A stretch of 64,000 nucleotides of DNA from Agroathelia rolfsii (taxonomy: Eukaryota; Basidiomycota; Agaricomycetes; Amylocorticiales; Amylocorticiaceae), in NCBI GenBank assembly GCA_018343915.1, contig JABRWF010000002.1:3658001-3722000 (forward strand), given 5' to 3'. Positions 9,935-23,100 of the stretch are shown piece after piece; within the stretch, counting starts at the first letter, position 1, and each line of letters opens with the position of its first letter. The notes beneath the pieces were generated by a model that searched no databases, was not told where the DNA came from, and worked only from the letters and a program-made list of their open reading frames with translations. The translations under genes and the position numbers were made by a program.

Positions 9935-12925
9935 ATGAGCGCTAACAACAACAACCTGTTCTCTGGTTCTCGTCTGCTCTGGACACCTCCGAGTGCTCGA
10001 TACACTCGTTTAGAGGTCTTTAGGCGTACAATCAATAGAAACAGGGGTCTTCATTTGAGTATGTATTCTCTGGGCCGGGAAGCCTTTTTTGGTCTGTCAC
10101 TATCCTAAACACGACCATATGACGTATAGAGGACTATCATGACCTGCACAAATACTCTGTTGAGGATTATACCTTCTGGTCTGTGTCCCGTCTGCTCTTT
10201 CTTTTCTCAATTGCTCATCTTTATCCACTCGAATAAACACTCCAACAGGCAAGACCTCTGGGACTTTCTAGGCATCGTCTCCTCTATCCCTCCCACTCCC
10301 GGGATCGAAGGCATAATCCAGCCGAACCCTTCCAACCCACAAACGCCCAAATGGTTTCCCGGCGCAAGGCTCAACTATGCTGAGAACCTGCTTCACTGCA
10401 ACGACGACCATACGGCCGTCATTGCCAGCGGCGAGTTCGGACGTGTGACATGTTATTCATACAGGCAGTTGAGGGAGATGGTGAGGCAGATGGCGGCCGC
10501 AATGAAGGCTAACGGGCTACAAGTCGGTGATCGGGTTGCTGGTGGGTGTTTATTTATTTATTTTCATTTCATCTTTAATTTTTGTAGTGGTCAAGTATTG
10601 GCGCTGAGAACAAGTTCTTTCTTTCCTTTCTTTGCCGGATAGCAATCGTCACGAACAACATCACTGCTATCACGATTGCTCTGGCGACTGCCAGCATAGG
10701 TGCGATGTTCTCCAGCACAGCAACGGATATGGGAGCCCAGGTAGGTTTACTAGACTTGCATATTCGTTACAATGAGCAACCTTGTTATTAACCTCTCCAA
10801 TCATACTAAATATATGCTAATTACGCTTGTGTTTCATTAGGGCATTCTAGACCGCTACCAGCAAGTCAAACCAAAGTTCTTGTTTTGCGATACCGAGGTT
10901 CTATATGCTGGAAAGCAGATCAACCTGTTACAGAAAGTGCACGAGGTTGTTAGCGGACTACTGGATCACGAACTCGAACAGGTTATATTACTACCGAGCA
11001 CCGTTTCGGGACGCGATATTGCACGACCGGGTGAGGTGCCCAAAAGGTTAGCCAATTATTTGGTTATGAGAGGCGAAAGCAAGGAATGGAGTTACTAAAA
11101 GAATAAATTCATCAGTCGGGTTCTCGCAGAATTTTTGGCTACAGACGATAAGAGGCCGTTGACGTTTGAACAACTCCCGTTTGACCACCCTTTATATATC
11201 GTTTACTCCTCTGGCACGAGTGGTCCGCCCAAATGCATCGTTCATAGTGCGGTAAGCTACTATTACCAATTTGAAATCTTTGATACTATCATCCAAGAAT
11301 AGTACTCATGTAGAATGTATTTACCAGGGTGGCGCACTACTCAACACCAAAAAAGAGCTCAGCCTTGCTTTCAGCATCGGACGTGAAGACACGTTTTTCC
11401 AGTATACGACAACTGGATGGGTGGTGTGGCCGCTTCTGCTTAGTGCCCTCTCATGCGGAGCAACCATTGTGACGTATGACGGTTCACCGTTCCATCCAGA
11501 TCCGAGGGCATTCGTTGAGTTCATTGGCAAGCAAGGGTAAGTCTTTTTTTTTTTTTTCTTCTTCTTCTTCTTTCCAGCGATCGCAATCGGTTGATTATGC
11601 CTCGTGATATATTACACTTGGTAGAGTTACTGTGTGGGGCACGAGTCCGAGGTTCTTAACCGAGTTACAGGGAAGAGGAATCGAGCCTCGTGAGTATTCC
11701 GCCGCCTTCCCTTTCTTTAGCTATGACATCGATTCACAACAATCATTCTCCTTTTACGTTGTAGCTAAGATCACATCATTTGAGAGCCTCCGTTTCTTGA
11801 CTAGCACGGGTGCTGTATTGACGCCGCCGATGTTTGAGTGGGCTCAGAACGTATTCGGGCCTGAAGTGCAGATAGGGAGTGGAGCTGGCGGAACGGATGT
11901 GTTTACTGCCTGTGAGTCGTGCGAACCTGGTTAATCTTCAATGGAATTTTTTTTTGATGACGATGGTTCGATCGAATACTGGTAGTTATAACTAGCTGCC
12001 CAAGCTTGCCTGTTTATGCCGGAGGTATGCATATACCGCACTCTACTGTTTTCGTTTCACTTCCTAACCCCCTTATTCTTATCTCAACTGGGTTTTTTTT
12101 TTTTAAAAAAAAAAAAATAGAGACACAAGTAAAAGCGCTTGGGATGAAAATTGAAGTGTTCGACCCAGAAGGTAAAGCTATTGATGATACGGGCAAACCT
12201 GGTGAACTGGTCTGCACACGCCCACATGTATCACTCCCAGTCATGTTTTGGGGTGATAAGGATGGGAGCAAGTATCGAAAGGCCTACTACGAATTTTATC
12301 CTGGTGCGTGCTCATCAGCATGCCAAAAAAGAAGGAAACTAACATCCAGACCTTCAAGGAATTTGGCACCAGGGCGATTTCCTCGCCATCAATCCTAAAA
12401 CCAAGGGTAGCCTAATGCTCGGTCGGAGCGACGGTGTGCTCAATCCGTCCGGTGTACGTTTTGGCTCTGCGGAAATCTACGCCGTACTCGAGGCGTTCTC
12501 GGGCCCTGTGGACGATTCGCTCTGCGTGGGTCAGCGCAGGCCGCAGAAAGACGGGGACGAGCGCGTGTTGCTCTTCCTCAAGATGCGTTCCGGACATAAA
12601 CTCACGCCGAAGCTGGTCGATGAGATCAAGCAGGCAATTAAGAACAGATTAAGCGCGAGACATGTACCGGCAGGGGTGTTTGAGATCGAGGATATACCTG
12701 TATGCCGTCTGGATGACTCCCAATGAAGCGCATATACTGACTTTTTCTTTTCAGTATACTGTGAATGGGAAGAGAATCGAGATAGCCGTCAAACAGATTA
12801 TTTCTGGAACGAGCCTCAAGCCATCGGGTACAGTAGCGAATCCGGAGAGTCTGGCGTTGTACTACAAGTATCGGGACATTGAAAACTTTATCCCGTCCGT
12901 TGGAGATGCTAAGGCTAAGCTCTGA
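9935..12925 (+). CDS. Acetoacetyl-CoA synthetase (acetoacetate-CoA ligase), multi-exon
   Basis: An ATP-dependent ligase of the adenylate-forming superfamily that makes acetoacetyl-CoA from acetoacetate in the cytosol. The first exons (9935-10058, 10130-10178, from 10249) give [19 protein letters not shown] and [14 protein letters not shown], diagnostic of this ligase rather than acetyl-CoA synthetase. [14 protein letters not shown] follows. The AMP-binding P-loop reads [20 protein letters not shown], and the second core region [20 protein letters not shown]. Later exons give [24 protein letters not shown] and [20 protein letters not shown]. The C-terminus closes with [18 protein letters not shown], which includes the usual catalytic lysine region. 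About ten short introns are needed. No premature stop was found in the parts I joined; exact borders near 11900-12130 are less certain. Confidence 0.9.
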
Positions 12926-13304
12926 TGATATATGACCATGTGAAACTGGGTATGGGTGTAAATCATAGAAGTGGTTCATGTACTATCTACGTACGGTTTG
13001 GCAAGTACTAGTTAGATGCAATGTGTAATCCATTACCGCCTTGTGCAACGAAAATCATAAGTGGAGTCAGTTTTCAATTCTGGGCTGTCTCGATGTTTAT
13101 GCATGGAAGTAGACTGTTGATTTGCAACCGTCAATCTACAAAGTCTATGCGCGATACCACTGGCAAATATAAAGCAATCGGATTGTGCGCCACTACCTAG
13201 TGGCAATTGTGGCAGCCAGCATCTCGATTGCCACCGTGACTTCAGACTCAATCCACTCTGCTGCTTGTATTACTGTGTACCCTATTTAACTTAGGATCTT
13301 CACC
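12926..13304. other. Intergenic, no gene seen
   Basis: A 379-bp spacer between acetoacetyl-CoA synthetase and CSN6, both on the plus strand. It should hold the terminator of the former and the promoter of the latter. No repeat or conserved motif stands out. Confidence 0.5.
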
Positions 13305-14773
13305 ATGAGTGCAGCGCCTATGGATACAGACGAACTTTCCGTTGTCTTGCCTGCCAGCACAACCTCTGGTCTGGCTCTCTCTTTGTCCGTCACCACCACA
13401 GCGATAAAGTGTCTGACGGGCCCTCAACTGATGACCAGTGCCTGTCTAGACATCCACTCCCGATTCTCAATATATCAGAACACTTGACAAGGCTAAGGCT
13501 CCAGCAAGATACCAACTCGCCCTTTGGTTCGGTTTGATGTTTTTTTTACTAAAGATCGTCATCATTGAGCGTGTTTGTGTTCACTAGTTTTGGGAGCACT
13601 CTTGGGGACTCAAAACGGTCGTGAAGTTGAGATTGTAAACACGTTTGAATTGGCCATTGCGGAAGGCGGGGGAGAGCTTGTGGATCACGAATTCCTCGAA
13701 TTACGGAGAAGTCAATGTATGCCCATGATCGCTCACAAATTATTCATAATTGATTTTGTACAGATAAACAGGTTTTTCCTTCGCTCGAGTTTATTGGATG
13801 GTATAGCGTAGCCAAGGAGCCTACATCTAGACATGTTGCTCTTCATGAACAGGTGAGTGTGTATTGGTGCTTTGTCATATGACGACCCCCTCATCCAAAT
13901 ATATCGCCAGTTCACACCGTATATCCCCACACCCCTCCTCTTACTTTTGCAACCATCCGCCGTGGGATCTACTAGCGTGGCTGGACAAAATCTTCCCTTG
14001 AGGGCATACGAGCCTACTGTGGAGATTAGGGACCGCAAGACGCGTTCAGTGTTCATTGAAGTGCCCTTTAATGTCGAAACGGGTGAAGCAGAGCGGATCG
14101 CCGTGGATTGGACGGCCCACGGAGGCAGCAAAGGAACAAGCTGTAAGTTGTGCGGCGATTTTGCCACTACTGACACCAGTTAACTGACGATTCAATGACA
14201 GTAGAATCGCATTTACAAAATCAGAAAACGGCCATCACTATGCTTCATGAACGGATTCAGGTGATTGAGGAGTACATTTCTCAGGTCTTATCAGGTACGA
14301 CATGCGCAAGTACCTCAACTTAGTCACTGATTAGCTATGATTAGGACAAGCGCCCAAGGATCATACTGTCATACGCTCTTTGGGCGCTTTGATGGCCTCT
14401 CTGCCAGCCAGCGAAAGCAAAGGTTTCCGGGAAGAGTTTGATACTGTATGTATTGCCATCGACTTCTATATTATTATAGGCGCTGAATCAAGGAACCAGG
14501 AATACGAGGATGTCCAGCTTACAGCTTTCCTGTCAACTCTGACCAAGTCGGCCAACGTGTTGAACAATGTGAGCGGGCTTCTATTTCTTGTGATGTGGAA
14601 GATGCTCGGAACTCATAGATCTATTTTTTTTCAAGCTTGTCGACAAGCACAATGTGCTCACCTCATCTCAACAAAGGGATGAGCGTATGGTTGGTGGGCC
14701 AAGACGCCGTATGGGTTTTGGGGGCAGACAGAATGTACCGACAGACTGGGGTTCTTTCGATAGAATGCACTGA
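13305..14773 (+). CDS. CSN6: COP9 signalosome subunit 6 (CSN6), MPN-domain protein
   Basis: A non-catalytic MPN subunit of the COP9 signalosome, which removes Nedd8 from cullins in the nucleus and cytoplasm. After a short N-terminus the inferred exons give HPLPILNISEHLTRLRLQQ, then VLGALLGTQNGREVEIVNTF, matching the start of the MPN domain of CSN6 and Rpn8. KQVFPSLEFIGWYS and PTPLLLLLQPSAVG follow. The JAMM metal-binding H-x-H...D set of CSN5 is absent, as expected for CSN6. The C-terminal half (SHLQNQKTAITMLHERIQVI, then QLTAFLSTLTKSANVLNNLV) forms the helical tail that pairs MPN subunits. The stop after GSFDRMH is at 14771-14773. Several introns are under 60 nt; the first (about 13408-13450) is the least certain. 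Confidence 0.87.
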
Positions 14774-14990
14774 AGAAGCGGTTCTTCTGCGTATTGAAAT
14801 GTAATTGTGTATTGTAAAATGTTATATAGTTTGTTCTCTGGAACGATCATGATCAGTGATATATCAAGAATACATCACGGACTGTTGCTGTTGTCATCGT
14901 TGTCTAAGTCGGTCTCTGTGACGTTTCTGGCTGTGCGGCACGAATATCCCGTTAGGACGGGGAAAGCACTATTCGGCAAGACCAACGCTC

Positions 14991-14998
14991 TATTTAAG
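14991..14998 (+). promoter_or_regulatory. TATA-like element upstream of GH72 gene
   Basis: TATTTAAG lies 57 bases before the ATG of the glucanosyltransferase gene and is followed by a pyrimidine-rich CTTCACC/TCTCTC tract, the usual look of a strongly expressed fungal promoter and initiator. The 281-bp spacer around it (14774-15054) has no other gene. Confidence 0.4.
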
Positions 14999-15054
14999 AC
15001 CACCACCTTCACCTTCACTAGTTCTTTTCATCTCTCTACTTGAAATAATCCATC

Positions 15055-17122
15055 ATGCGAGCTGCTGCATTCTTTACCATCGCGGCTACGTTCTTTTCAG
15101 CAGCGAACGCCATCCAAAGTGTCTCCAGAAGCGGTCGCTACCTTTATACGGCCGACGGTAACCGGTTCTACATCAAGGGTAAGCGTAGCGCCTGCAGCTG
15201 TTTCCCCACACGAACTTGCTGACTTGACGTATCTTTACCGAATTTTTTTTTATCGACTCACAGGTGTTGCATACCAAGGCCAAGGTTCGTCCAGGTAGTA
15301 CTTGTAGATAGGGATAGGGGTGATTTATACTTTTTTTTAATTACTAGGCACGGTCATCTCCAGTCCTGACAACCCCAACGGCACACCATCGACGTTTACG
15401 GACCCCTTGGTCAACGGAACCGACTGCAAGCGCGACTTGCCTTACTTGCAGAAGCTTGGAGTCAACACCATCCGTACCTACAGTGTTGACAACACGCAAA
15501 ACCACGATGACTGTATGAAGTAAGTGGATGTATTCCGATGTTCGGGCCCATGCATCTGACGCTCGTCATGTGCTGCGCAGCTTGTTCTCCAGCGCTGGAA
15601 TCTACACCATCATCGACCTCTCACTCCCCGTCAACGGCTCGATTGATTCCTCGGAGCCTTACTGGTCCACTAACCTGCTTGACCTATACATCCAAACCAT
15701 CGAGGTCTTCTCCAAGTATGACAACTTGCTTGCTGTCAACGTGGGTAATGAGGTTGTTACGCAAACGACAACCGGCTCTGCCCCCTTCGTCAAGGCTGCT
15801 GCTCGTGACATCAAAGCATACTTGTGCGTAACTGCCTACCCTTTTAAATTAGAGAATGGATATTAAAGTCTCTTTTTTCCCTAGGAACTCCAAGAACTTG
15901 TCTACCCTGGTTGGATATGCTGACATTGACGGAGATCAGAACTGGCGTGGTCCTCTTGCCGACTACTTATCTTGCGATCCTTCCAGCTCCAATTCTGGCG
16001 CTACTGCTATTGACCTATTCGGGTTGAATAACTAGTAAGCGCCCTGTTGTTTCCGCTTGATGTACATACTTAGATGTACGTATTCGTCAGTGAATGGTGT
16101 GGAAACTCGTCGTTCGAGCAGTCCTACGCCGGACTGGAGGCTGACTTCGCCAACTACAATGTCCCCGCCTACTTCAGCGAATTTGGATGTATCACTGCCG
16201 GCACGCCCCGACCCTGGACCGAGGTTGCTAGCTTGTATAGCAGCCAGATGAGCGATGTGTGGTCCGGAGGAATTGCATTCTCGTATTTCCCGGCTACTTC
16301 TCCTCAAGGCCAGTTTGGCATGGTCAATGTGTCCTCTGACGGCTCAATCACGACCGGACAAGACTTTGCCAACTTGGCGTCTCAGCTCAGTGCTGTCTCG
16401 CCACCGAACACGCCTTCCCAGTCCAGCGCCGGTTCTACGTCGTATCCCTCGTGCCCTTCTAGCAACAGCACCTTTGCTGCGTCTACTACTCTCCCTCCTA
16501 CACCCAACGATGCAGCATGCTCCTGCCTTGAAAACAGCTTACCGTGTACATTCAAGAATCAGTACAACTACACGAACACCGTTGGTACACTCACCGGGAG
16601 TGCATGCAGTCTTCTTGCTCAGAAAGGTGGTAATTGCAACGATATTGCCAGCAATGGTACCACTGGGACTTATGGCATTGTCGCCATGTGCGACCCCCGT
16701 ATGTTTCATCTGTCATTCTTTTTCACTATGTTGAATTCTAACATTTTCGATCAATAGGTATCAAGCTGGGCTACGCCATGAGCGAATGGTACCTCGCCAA
16801 CGGCAACCAGGCTTCGGCTTGCAGCTTCAGCGACAACGGCGTCGTCAACTCCAGTGCACCATCGAGCACCTCGGCGGCATCATCGGCGGCCAGCTCTTGT
16901 ATCTCGAGCCCGTCTGCGACGTTCGTGCCCAGCTCTGTAGCTGTCACGACTGCTGCTTCAGCCACAGGCTCTTCTGGCTCTAGCTCTGGAAATGGCGGCT
17001 CGTCCAGTGGCAGCAGTGGATCCAGCAGCAGCGCTGTTTCCTTGCTTGACTCTCACAACGTCGTCTCTGTTGTGTTTGCCAGTGCCTTCGCTTTGTTTGG
17101 TGGCTTGTACACGTTGGTGTGA
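15055..17122 (+). CDS. GAS/GEL-like: GPI-anchored 1,3-beta-glucanosyltransferase (GH72 with CBM43/X8 domain)
   Basis: It elongates and remodels cell-wall beta-1,3-glucan at the cell surface. A signal peptide ([19 protein letters not shown]) opens the protein. The GH72 domain includes [28 protein letters not shown] and ISEFGC-type residues. The acid/base glutamate lies in NVGNEVVTQ and the nucleophile in [10 protein letters not shown] Cys-rich X8/CBM43 module follows ([20 protein letters not shown] ... [14 protein letters not shown]). A Ser-rich stalk and a hydrophobic C-terminus ([17 protein letters not shown]) mark a GPI-anchor signal. About six introns, including one of roughly 50 nt inside the X8 domain near 16700-16757. 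Length and domain order match the Gas1/Gel1 subfamily that has the X8 module. Confidence 0.93.
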
Positions 17123-17383
17123 TGGACAGTTGATATGGCATGTTAATGCTACCAGGACATTTGTCTTTCTATTTTTCCCATTCCAACATTGTTCGGACAG
17201 TTACTCTGGGTAATAATTGCTATACTACGAATGCAGAATTTAAGTGTGTGTAACTTGAATGTTGTGCCACCACCAATCGGAGTTTAAAATCGGGGTTGTG
17301 TCATCGCCAATGCCAGAACCCATTCTTTTTCTCGTTCTCTGACCACCAGAAATCCGACCTCGTCGAAGAATACAAAATCCAGT

Positions 17384-19494
17384 ATGGTCAACTCTCCTCT
17401 AGGGGTCGACAGCACTGCGCCGCCTTCTCAGGACAACTGGGGTCAGCCTGCTGAAAATCAACCACTTGAACCCATGAGCGCCAACGGTGACACTTCTTCA
17501 GTTTCCTTGCCCATGGACGGTGGACATCTCCAGGGCGGCGGCGCTCCCGCAAGTGGCGTAGATGCTATGGTCACCGACGGCGGCGACTCTCACAGCAAGC
17601 AAGAACACGGCTATCGCGAGAAACAACCCAAGGTGCTTATCAGGTCTTGTACTTCTGCTCTCCCCTTGTTCTCCCCATCCCTCTCTCTCTGCTAAAGCGT
17701 TGGCGATCATGGTCTATTGGCAAGCGTTTTTTTACCTGTATGAAAATTTATTGCGCCCGCACGACGGTGTCTTGCATGAATGGACGCGTACCTAACGTGT
17801 CATGATATATTCCCTTTTCCATAGCGCTCACTCTAACTGTCACCTTGTTGCTGTGAACTCTGCGGCCTTGTTTGCTGGTGATGGCTATGCATCGCTACTC
17901 CCACTACTACTCCTACCCTTTCAGCGCTTATTGTTACTCGTCCTTGACTATCTGGATATTGATCGCTCCTGCTTAGCCGAACAAAGTCTATGTGGGTGGC
18001 TTGCCCGAACATACTCGTCCTGAGGATTTGCAGAGTTGCTTTGGAAAGATCGGGAATATTGTTAATATTGAGCTAAAGTAAGCTAAAGTCTTGCGTATTC
18101 TGAATGCAACAGTCGCTTATTTATTTCGTTTCCTTTTTCTCTTTTCTTTCTAGGGTTGGCTATGGCTTTGTGGTAAGTTGTTTCTCTAGTCGTATCGAGC
18201 GGAGATAAGTAATCTCCCCTTAGGAATTTGACTCTCGCGAAGCTGCCGAAGAGAGTGTAGCCAAGTATCATGAAGGCTATTTTATGGGTAATAAAATCCG
18301 AGTGGAGATGTCGCGCGGTGGTACTCGTAACAAGCACATGAACGGTGACCCTGGCGCTTGTTTCAAGTGCGGACAAGTAGGTCATTGGGCGAGGTGGGTG
18401 TTATATTTATTTTCTGTGATAATGACTCTAAATAAATATTTAATAGAGAATGCCCCAATATGCCTGCCAAGTACGTTGACGATTCCGTGTGTTGTCTCTA
18501 CGTAACAGCTCATGCCTTTTGACATTTTAAGCAGTGGGCCGCATGGCCATCGCCGACACTCAGAGGCGCCTTTGATAGATAGGCTACAAACCTCTCGTGA
18601 CTACCCTGTGCCTCCTGTTCCTCCCAGAGAATATCCACCCTTCCGTGATGACTACGGCCCTCCTGGTAGGTATCCTCCTGCGAGAGACCCTCGCTATAGT
18701 GGTGGCTATGATTATCCTCCTCCGCCCTCGGGCCGTGATTACAGGAGGCCACCTTCGCCTCCTCGTGATTATCGTGACTATCCCGGCGGACCTCCGCCTG
18801 TGCGCCCTCCTCGAGACTATGATGACTACAGCAGAGTAAGAGGGCCCCCACCGCCTCCTGTTGACTCTCGCTATGATAGACCTGGGTATCCTGTTGATGG
18901 TCCTCCTGGTTATCCACCTCGTGGCTATCCAGGCCCACCTCGAGACCCTTATGATCGCTATGATCGTCGACCTCCCCCAAATGCTGGTCCTTATGCTCCC
19001 CGCCCACGCACCCCTCCGGGTATACCTCCCCGTGGACGTGATGACGGCCCTCCTCGGTTTGCTGGTTCTCCCTAAGACTTTTCAGAGCAATTTGTCTTAT
19101 TGTTCTTTCAGAGACTATCCTCCGGTGGCTGACTATCGCGGAAGACCTCCTTCGCCTGGCCGTTACAACGATTACCGTAATGGTGCAGGACCCGCTTCTC
19201 CTTCCTATCGGTGAGCTTGGATGATTGAAGGCTAGTGATTCTTATAACACTCTTGCTTATGTCCACCACCCCGTATATTACAGTCGTCGCTCCCGCAGCC
19301 CTCCTCGTGCGACGGGTGCTCCGTATGATCCTGCAGCTTACTCGGGTCCTCGTGAAGGCTTTGCTGGTAATGGCTATCCTGGCGGCCCGTCTGGTCCTCC
19401 ACCTCCGGCTGCTGCTCGTGGTGGCCCTGGCTATGTCCCACGCCCTGGTCGCGATGGCCCAGAGCCACCGGTACCGCCTTACAGGAGAGCTTGA
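17384..19494 (+). CDS. RNA-binding protein: RRM, CCHC zinc knuckle, Pro/Tyr/Arg-rich tail (SR-like)
   Basis: A predicted nuclear RNA-processing factor. The acidic, low-complexity N-terminal exon (17384-17631) is followed by a long intron. The RRM then begins NKVYVGGLPEHTRPEDLQ (RNP2-like) and continues through VGYGFVEFDSREAAEE (RNP1-like). Next comes a retroviral-type knuckle, CFKCGQVGHWARECPNMP (C-x2-C-x4-H-x4-C). The remaining half is a Pro/Tyr/Asp/Arg/Gly-rich disordered tail with many RDY and PPR units and one RSRSPP patch. The order RRM-knuckle-RS/PY tail resembles plant RSZ and animal SRSF7 SR proteins; I would not assign a specific orthologue. In-frame joins at 18061, 18174, 18393 and 19054 (CG|GTTTGC) keep the frame open to 19494. 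The first intron (about 340 nt) may hide another exon. Confidence 0.85.
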
Positions 19495-20150
19495 TGAATG
19501 GCAGCAGCAGCAACAAGTAACTACTACTAGTAAACTTGCACGCGCGGCGATATCCAATCCCTTCATCACACGGACCACCCTTCAGTTACATGGCTATCAC
19601 ATCGAAATTCTACAGCTGCCCTCTTGTCTGTTCTATGCTCGTCCGCTCTCTTCTGTTACTCACTCGAAAGTTAATGCACATATGTTTCCTATTCACGACT
19701 CATTGACAGTAATACTATCCTATTACTACGCTTGAAATTCTCAGCGATGATTGTTATGCCCTAGGCCAGTGCGGTTTGCAAAGATCACTAGCTGCAGGTC
19801 TTTCTCTATGAATATCTTCATGACCATCATGTCAACTCATGATGCATTCACTCCACGAAGTGTCTCAGATGTCTAATGGGACCAACGAATTTCTCTAAGG
19901 AACACAAAACATGTATTTAAAAACATTAAATAAATCCTAAATCGGTTTTTCTGGTTACTTGTTGACTGCAGCTTAAAAAAAAAAAAGAGGTCTAATGATG
20001 GATAAAACCAAGAAATGATAATGTGTATGTACAAATGTCAGTAGATGGCGATAAAACTGGAGTCCCATGCTGGTGCTAAGCTACCACTCAGCGAGGCCTT
20101 TTTGCTTCTCCTGGTCGTCGGTTTACTTACACTTTACTGGTAGCAGAACC
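19495..20150. other. Convergent 3' intergenic region, no gene
   Basis: It lies between the ends of the RNA-binding protein gene (+) and the ABC transporter (-). It contains an A run (about 19976-19986) and nothing coding that I can support; a frame at 19235-19735 is a shadow of the last exon and its 3' UTR. Confidence 0.55.
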
Positions 20151-23100
20151 TTAGGCCTGACCTGCGGCTTTGGCTTGCGCCACAGCGTACAGCGCATCCT
20201 TGTCCCCGCTTTCGTCGACGAGGGACTTGAAGACACCATTGTCGACTTGGAGGAGTGCAACTGGGCTGTCAAACTCGACCTATTGTCGTGAGGAAGAAGC
20301 GTCGAATGTATCAGTGGGCTACTCTGTACATTAAAGAATGGGCATTGCCATCACTTACAATTTTTCCGGCATCAAGAACCATCTGTGTTGTAATTAGAGA
20401 AAATTAATTAATAAAAAAATGAAAAAAATTATCAGAAAATACGCACGATTTTGTCCGAGTCCATGATGGTCTGCAGACGGTGAGCAATCGTGAGCAAGGT
20501 CACATCACGGAGCTCATTGCGGAGAGACGTCTGAATGATGGAGTCTGTCTTGTAGTCTAAAAAGGGGTAAAGGGGGTAAGCACTTGGGTTTGAGACTTGG
20601 CCTGCCCAGACTGGCTTGGCGTACCGATAGCAGAAGTGGCTTCATCCAAGATTAAGAGCTTGCTCTGGCGCACGAGTGCTCGAGCCAAGGCGAGGATTTG
20701 GCGTTGTCCGATGGACAGGTTTCCACCACCGCTGGAGATGGCGCTGTCGAGTGTGATTCGGCCATCGTCGTCGTCCGCCATGTCACTCTGCAATGACTGA
20801 AGACCCGCAGAACGTAGAGCATCATTTAGCGTGGCATCGTCATAGTCATCGAAGGGGTCGAGGTTCTGGCGCAGGGTTCCGCTAAGGAGCTCGGGCTGGG
20901 TACAATGAGAGTTATTTCGCCTCAGTAAGAAAAGATAAAAATTGAGGGATCTGTGAATGGACGTACCACTTGTGGGATGATTGTGACATTCGAACGGAGA
21001 GCGTCAAGGTTGAGGCTATTAGTGGGAATGCCATCGTAGTACACTGTGCCTTCGGTAAAGATGCAACGAAGTAGAGACAACGTGAGGGAGCTCTTTCCCG
21101 AACCAGTGCGGCCGACTAAAAAGATGTCGCTTAGTCATGTTGGTCGATAGATAATATCCAAGGAATGCACATACCGACACCGACACGTTCCCCAGATTTA
21201 ATGTGGAACGAGAGACTATGAAGTACCTCAGGTCCGTCCTGAAAAAAAAAAGAAAATAAGCACCGTTTAAATTAGGTCTTATGATTATTTCGACTCACGG
21301 GCGAATAGCGCGCAGATAATTTCTCAACCGATACTTCACCGCTAGATGGCCACTGTGCAGGAGGAATACCAGAGGGCGTGTTCTTAGGCTCTTGCTCGAT
21401 TTCGATGTACTGAAGTATACGCTCGAGACTGGATTTAAGTTAGTTGGTTGGCCCTAAGCTTCTGTGCTTAGATTGCACTTACCTGTTCGCCGAAACTTCG
21501 GTCTGATTGAGGATACGAACCCACCAGAGGATTTGGGTGGTGAAGTTGACTAAACACAAAAATTCAATATCTAGAAGTGGAATTTTGAGCAGTTTACATT
21601 AGAACTTACCTGCCATGTTCAAGCTGAAGCCAACATTGGAGCTGTGAATGGATGACGGCCCATAAATGAGATAAGCTGAAGGGTCATGTGAGTAATGAGT
21701 CGCATGAGTTTGATGCCTTTTTGCCTACCAGCTAGAGCAGCAGTGAAAGCAGATCCGAAGGCGTCGATACGAACGCAAATCCAGCTAAACGAGAAGAATG
21801 AGCAACAATATCATACCTTCCGTAAGAAAACCTTACCGATTAAGGTTGTAGTAAACACGGCCAGCCCTAGTGTAATGGTCAATGCGACGGAGAGACTCTT
21901 GCTTGAAAGCTTCTTGAGCACCGTATGCTCGGATAGAGGCTACACAATCATTAAAAGTTTGTAGCATTAAGGCAATAATAACAACTTACTCAATCTGAAA
22001 GAAGGTTCAGTATAATGGTAATGAAATCCATGTTCCACAAATGACTTACCCAGCAATCGCTGCCCCAAAGTGTCCAATGACAGGAGACTTGGCGTTACTC
22101 ATCTCTCGCTTAACAGATAATTGACTCCTAGTACATAATAAGTGTACTGTTCTCACACGTGATTTATGGAAAATTATCTCTTACTTGATGTAAATCTGAC
22201 CCACCCAGGCGCCCATCGCACTTTATGTGAAGGAAGTGAGTCTAGAATGCCTAATGTAAATTGAATTCTCCTTACGCGACGACAAGACCGGGCCAAAGGA
22301 ATATAGGAGTGATAACAACGACGGCACCTATTACCCAAAGTAAGTTGCAAGTTATAATTTGTACACAAGCACAACATACCAAATTGAGTAAGCATGCTAA
22401 TGGTGATCTCCAGCAGTGCACTGACACCCTGTGGTATAGGCGAATCAACTGGAACAAAAACTTCATATTATGGTAATCAGGGTATATGAGACATAGGTAC
22501 CGGCACGAATATCCTGAGTGCAACGGGTGATGACACGAGACGTGGGCGTGACGTCCAACCATCGCAAAGTCGTTCCAAGAATAGCTTCAATCAGCATTGC
22601 GTGAATTTTGGCGGCAGCACGGAGAGCACCCCAGACCAATATGGCATTAGAAGTGGAGTACAGAATGACCATTGCGACTAGGATAATGCCGTAGACCGAG
22701 AGGTAGCTATTGCGTCTTTAGTCAACAGTTTGATCGCTATGGTTGCAAATAAGGCGTACTAGAAAACGGAAACCTGGGAGGGATCGTGCGTCTCGTATTG
22801 TCTAGCCCAGTATCCTGATGAAAATTAGCCAGAAACATAAGAAGAAAAGTTTACTGCTACATACCTAGGAACCAAACTTGGAAGGCATTACCAGATTCCG
22901 TCACGGCGAGGAAGCTTAGGCAGATGAACCAGAACAAGAAGGGATGATTACCACCAACAGCAGACGTGAACAGACGAACTAGGGCAATAGTTATCGATTT
23001 TGTTCTTCAGGTACAATTAAGAACACTTACTAGCAGATGCACTGATGTGACCCTCGTCTATTTCTTCAGCAACGACGAGCTTACCATCACTCTTCTTCTT

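Noticed and set aside
15241..15252. T/A homopolymers (also near 8822-8840, 12094-12118, 58879-58892) as regulatory elements
   Set aside because: They lie inside introns near acceptors and read as ordinary polypyrimidine tracts or slippage-prone runs.
18597..19214. Open frames overlapping the Pro/Tyr-rich tail of the RNA-binding protein, both strands
   Set aside because: They are shadows of the repetitive codons of the real reading frame.
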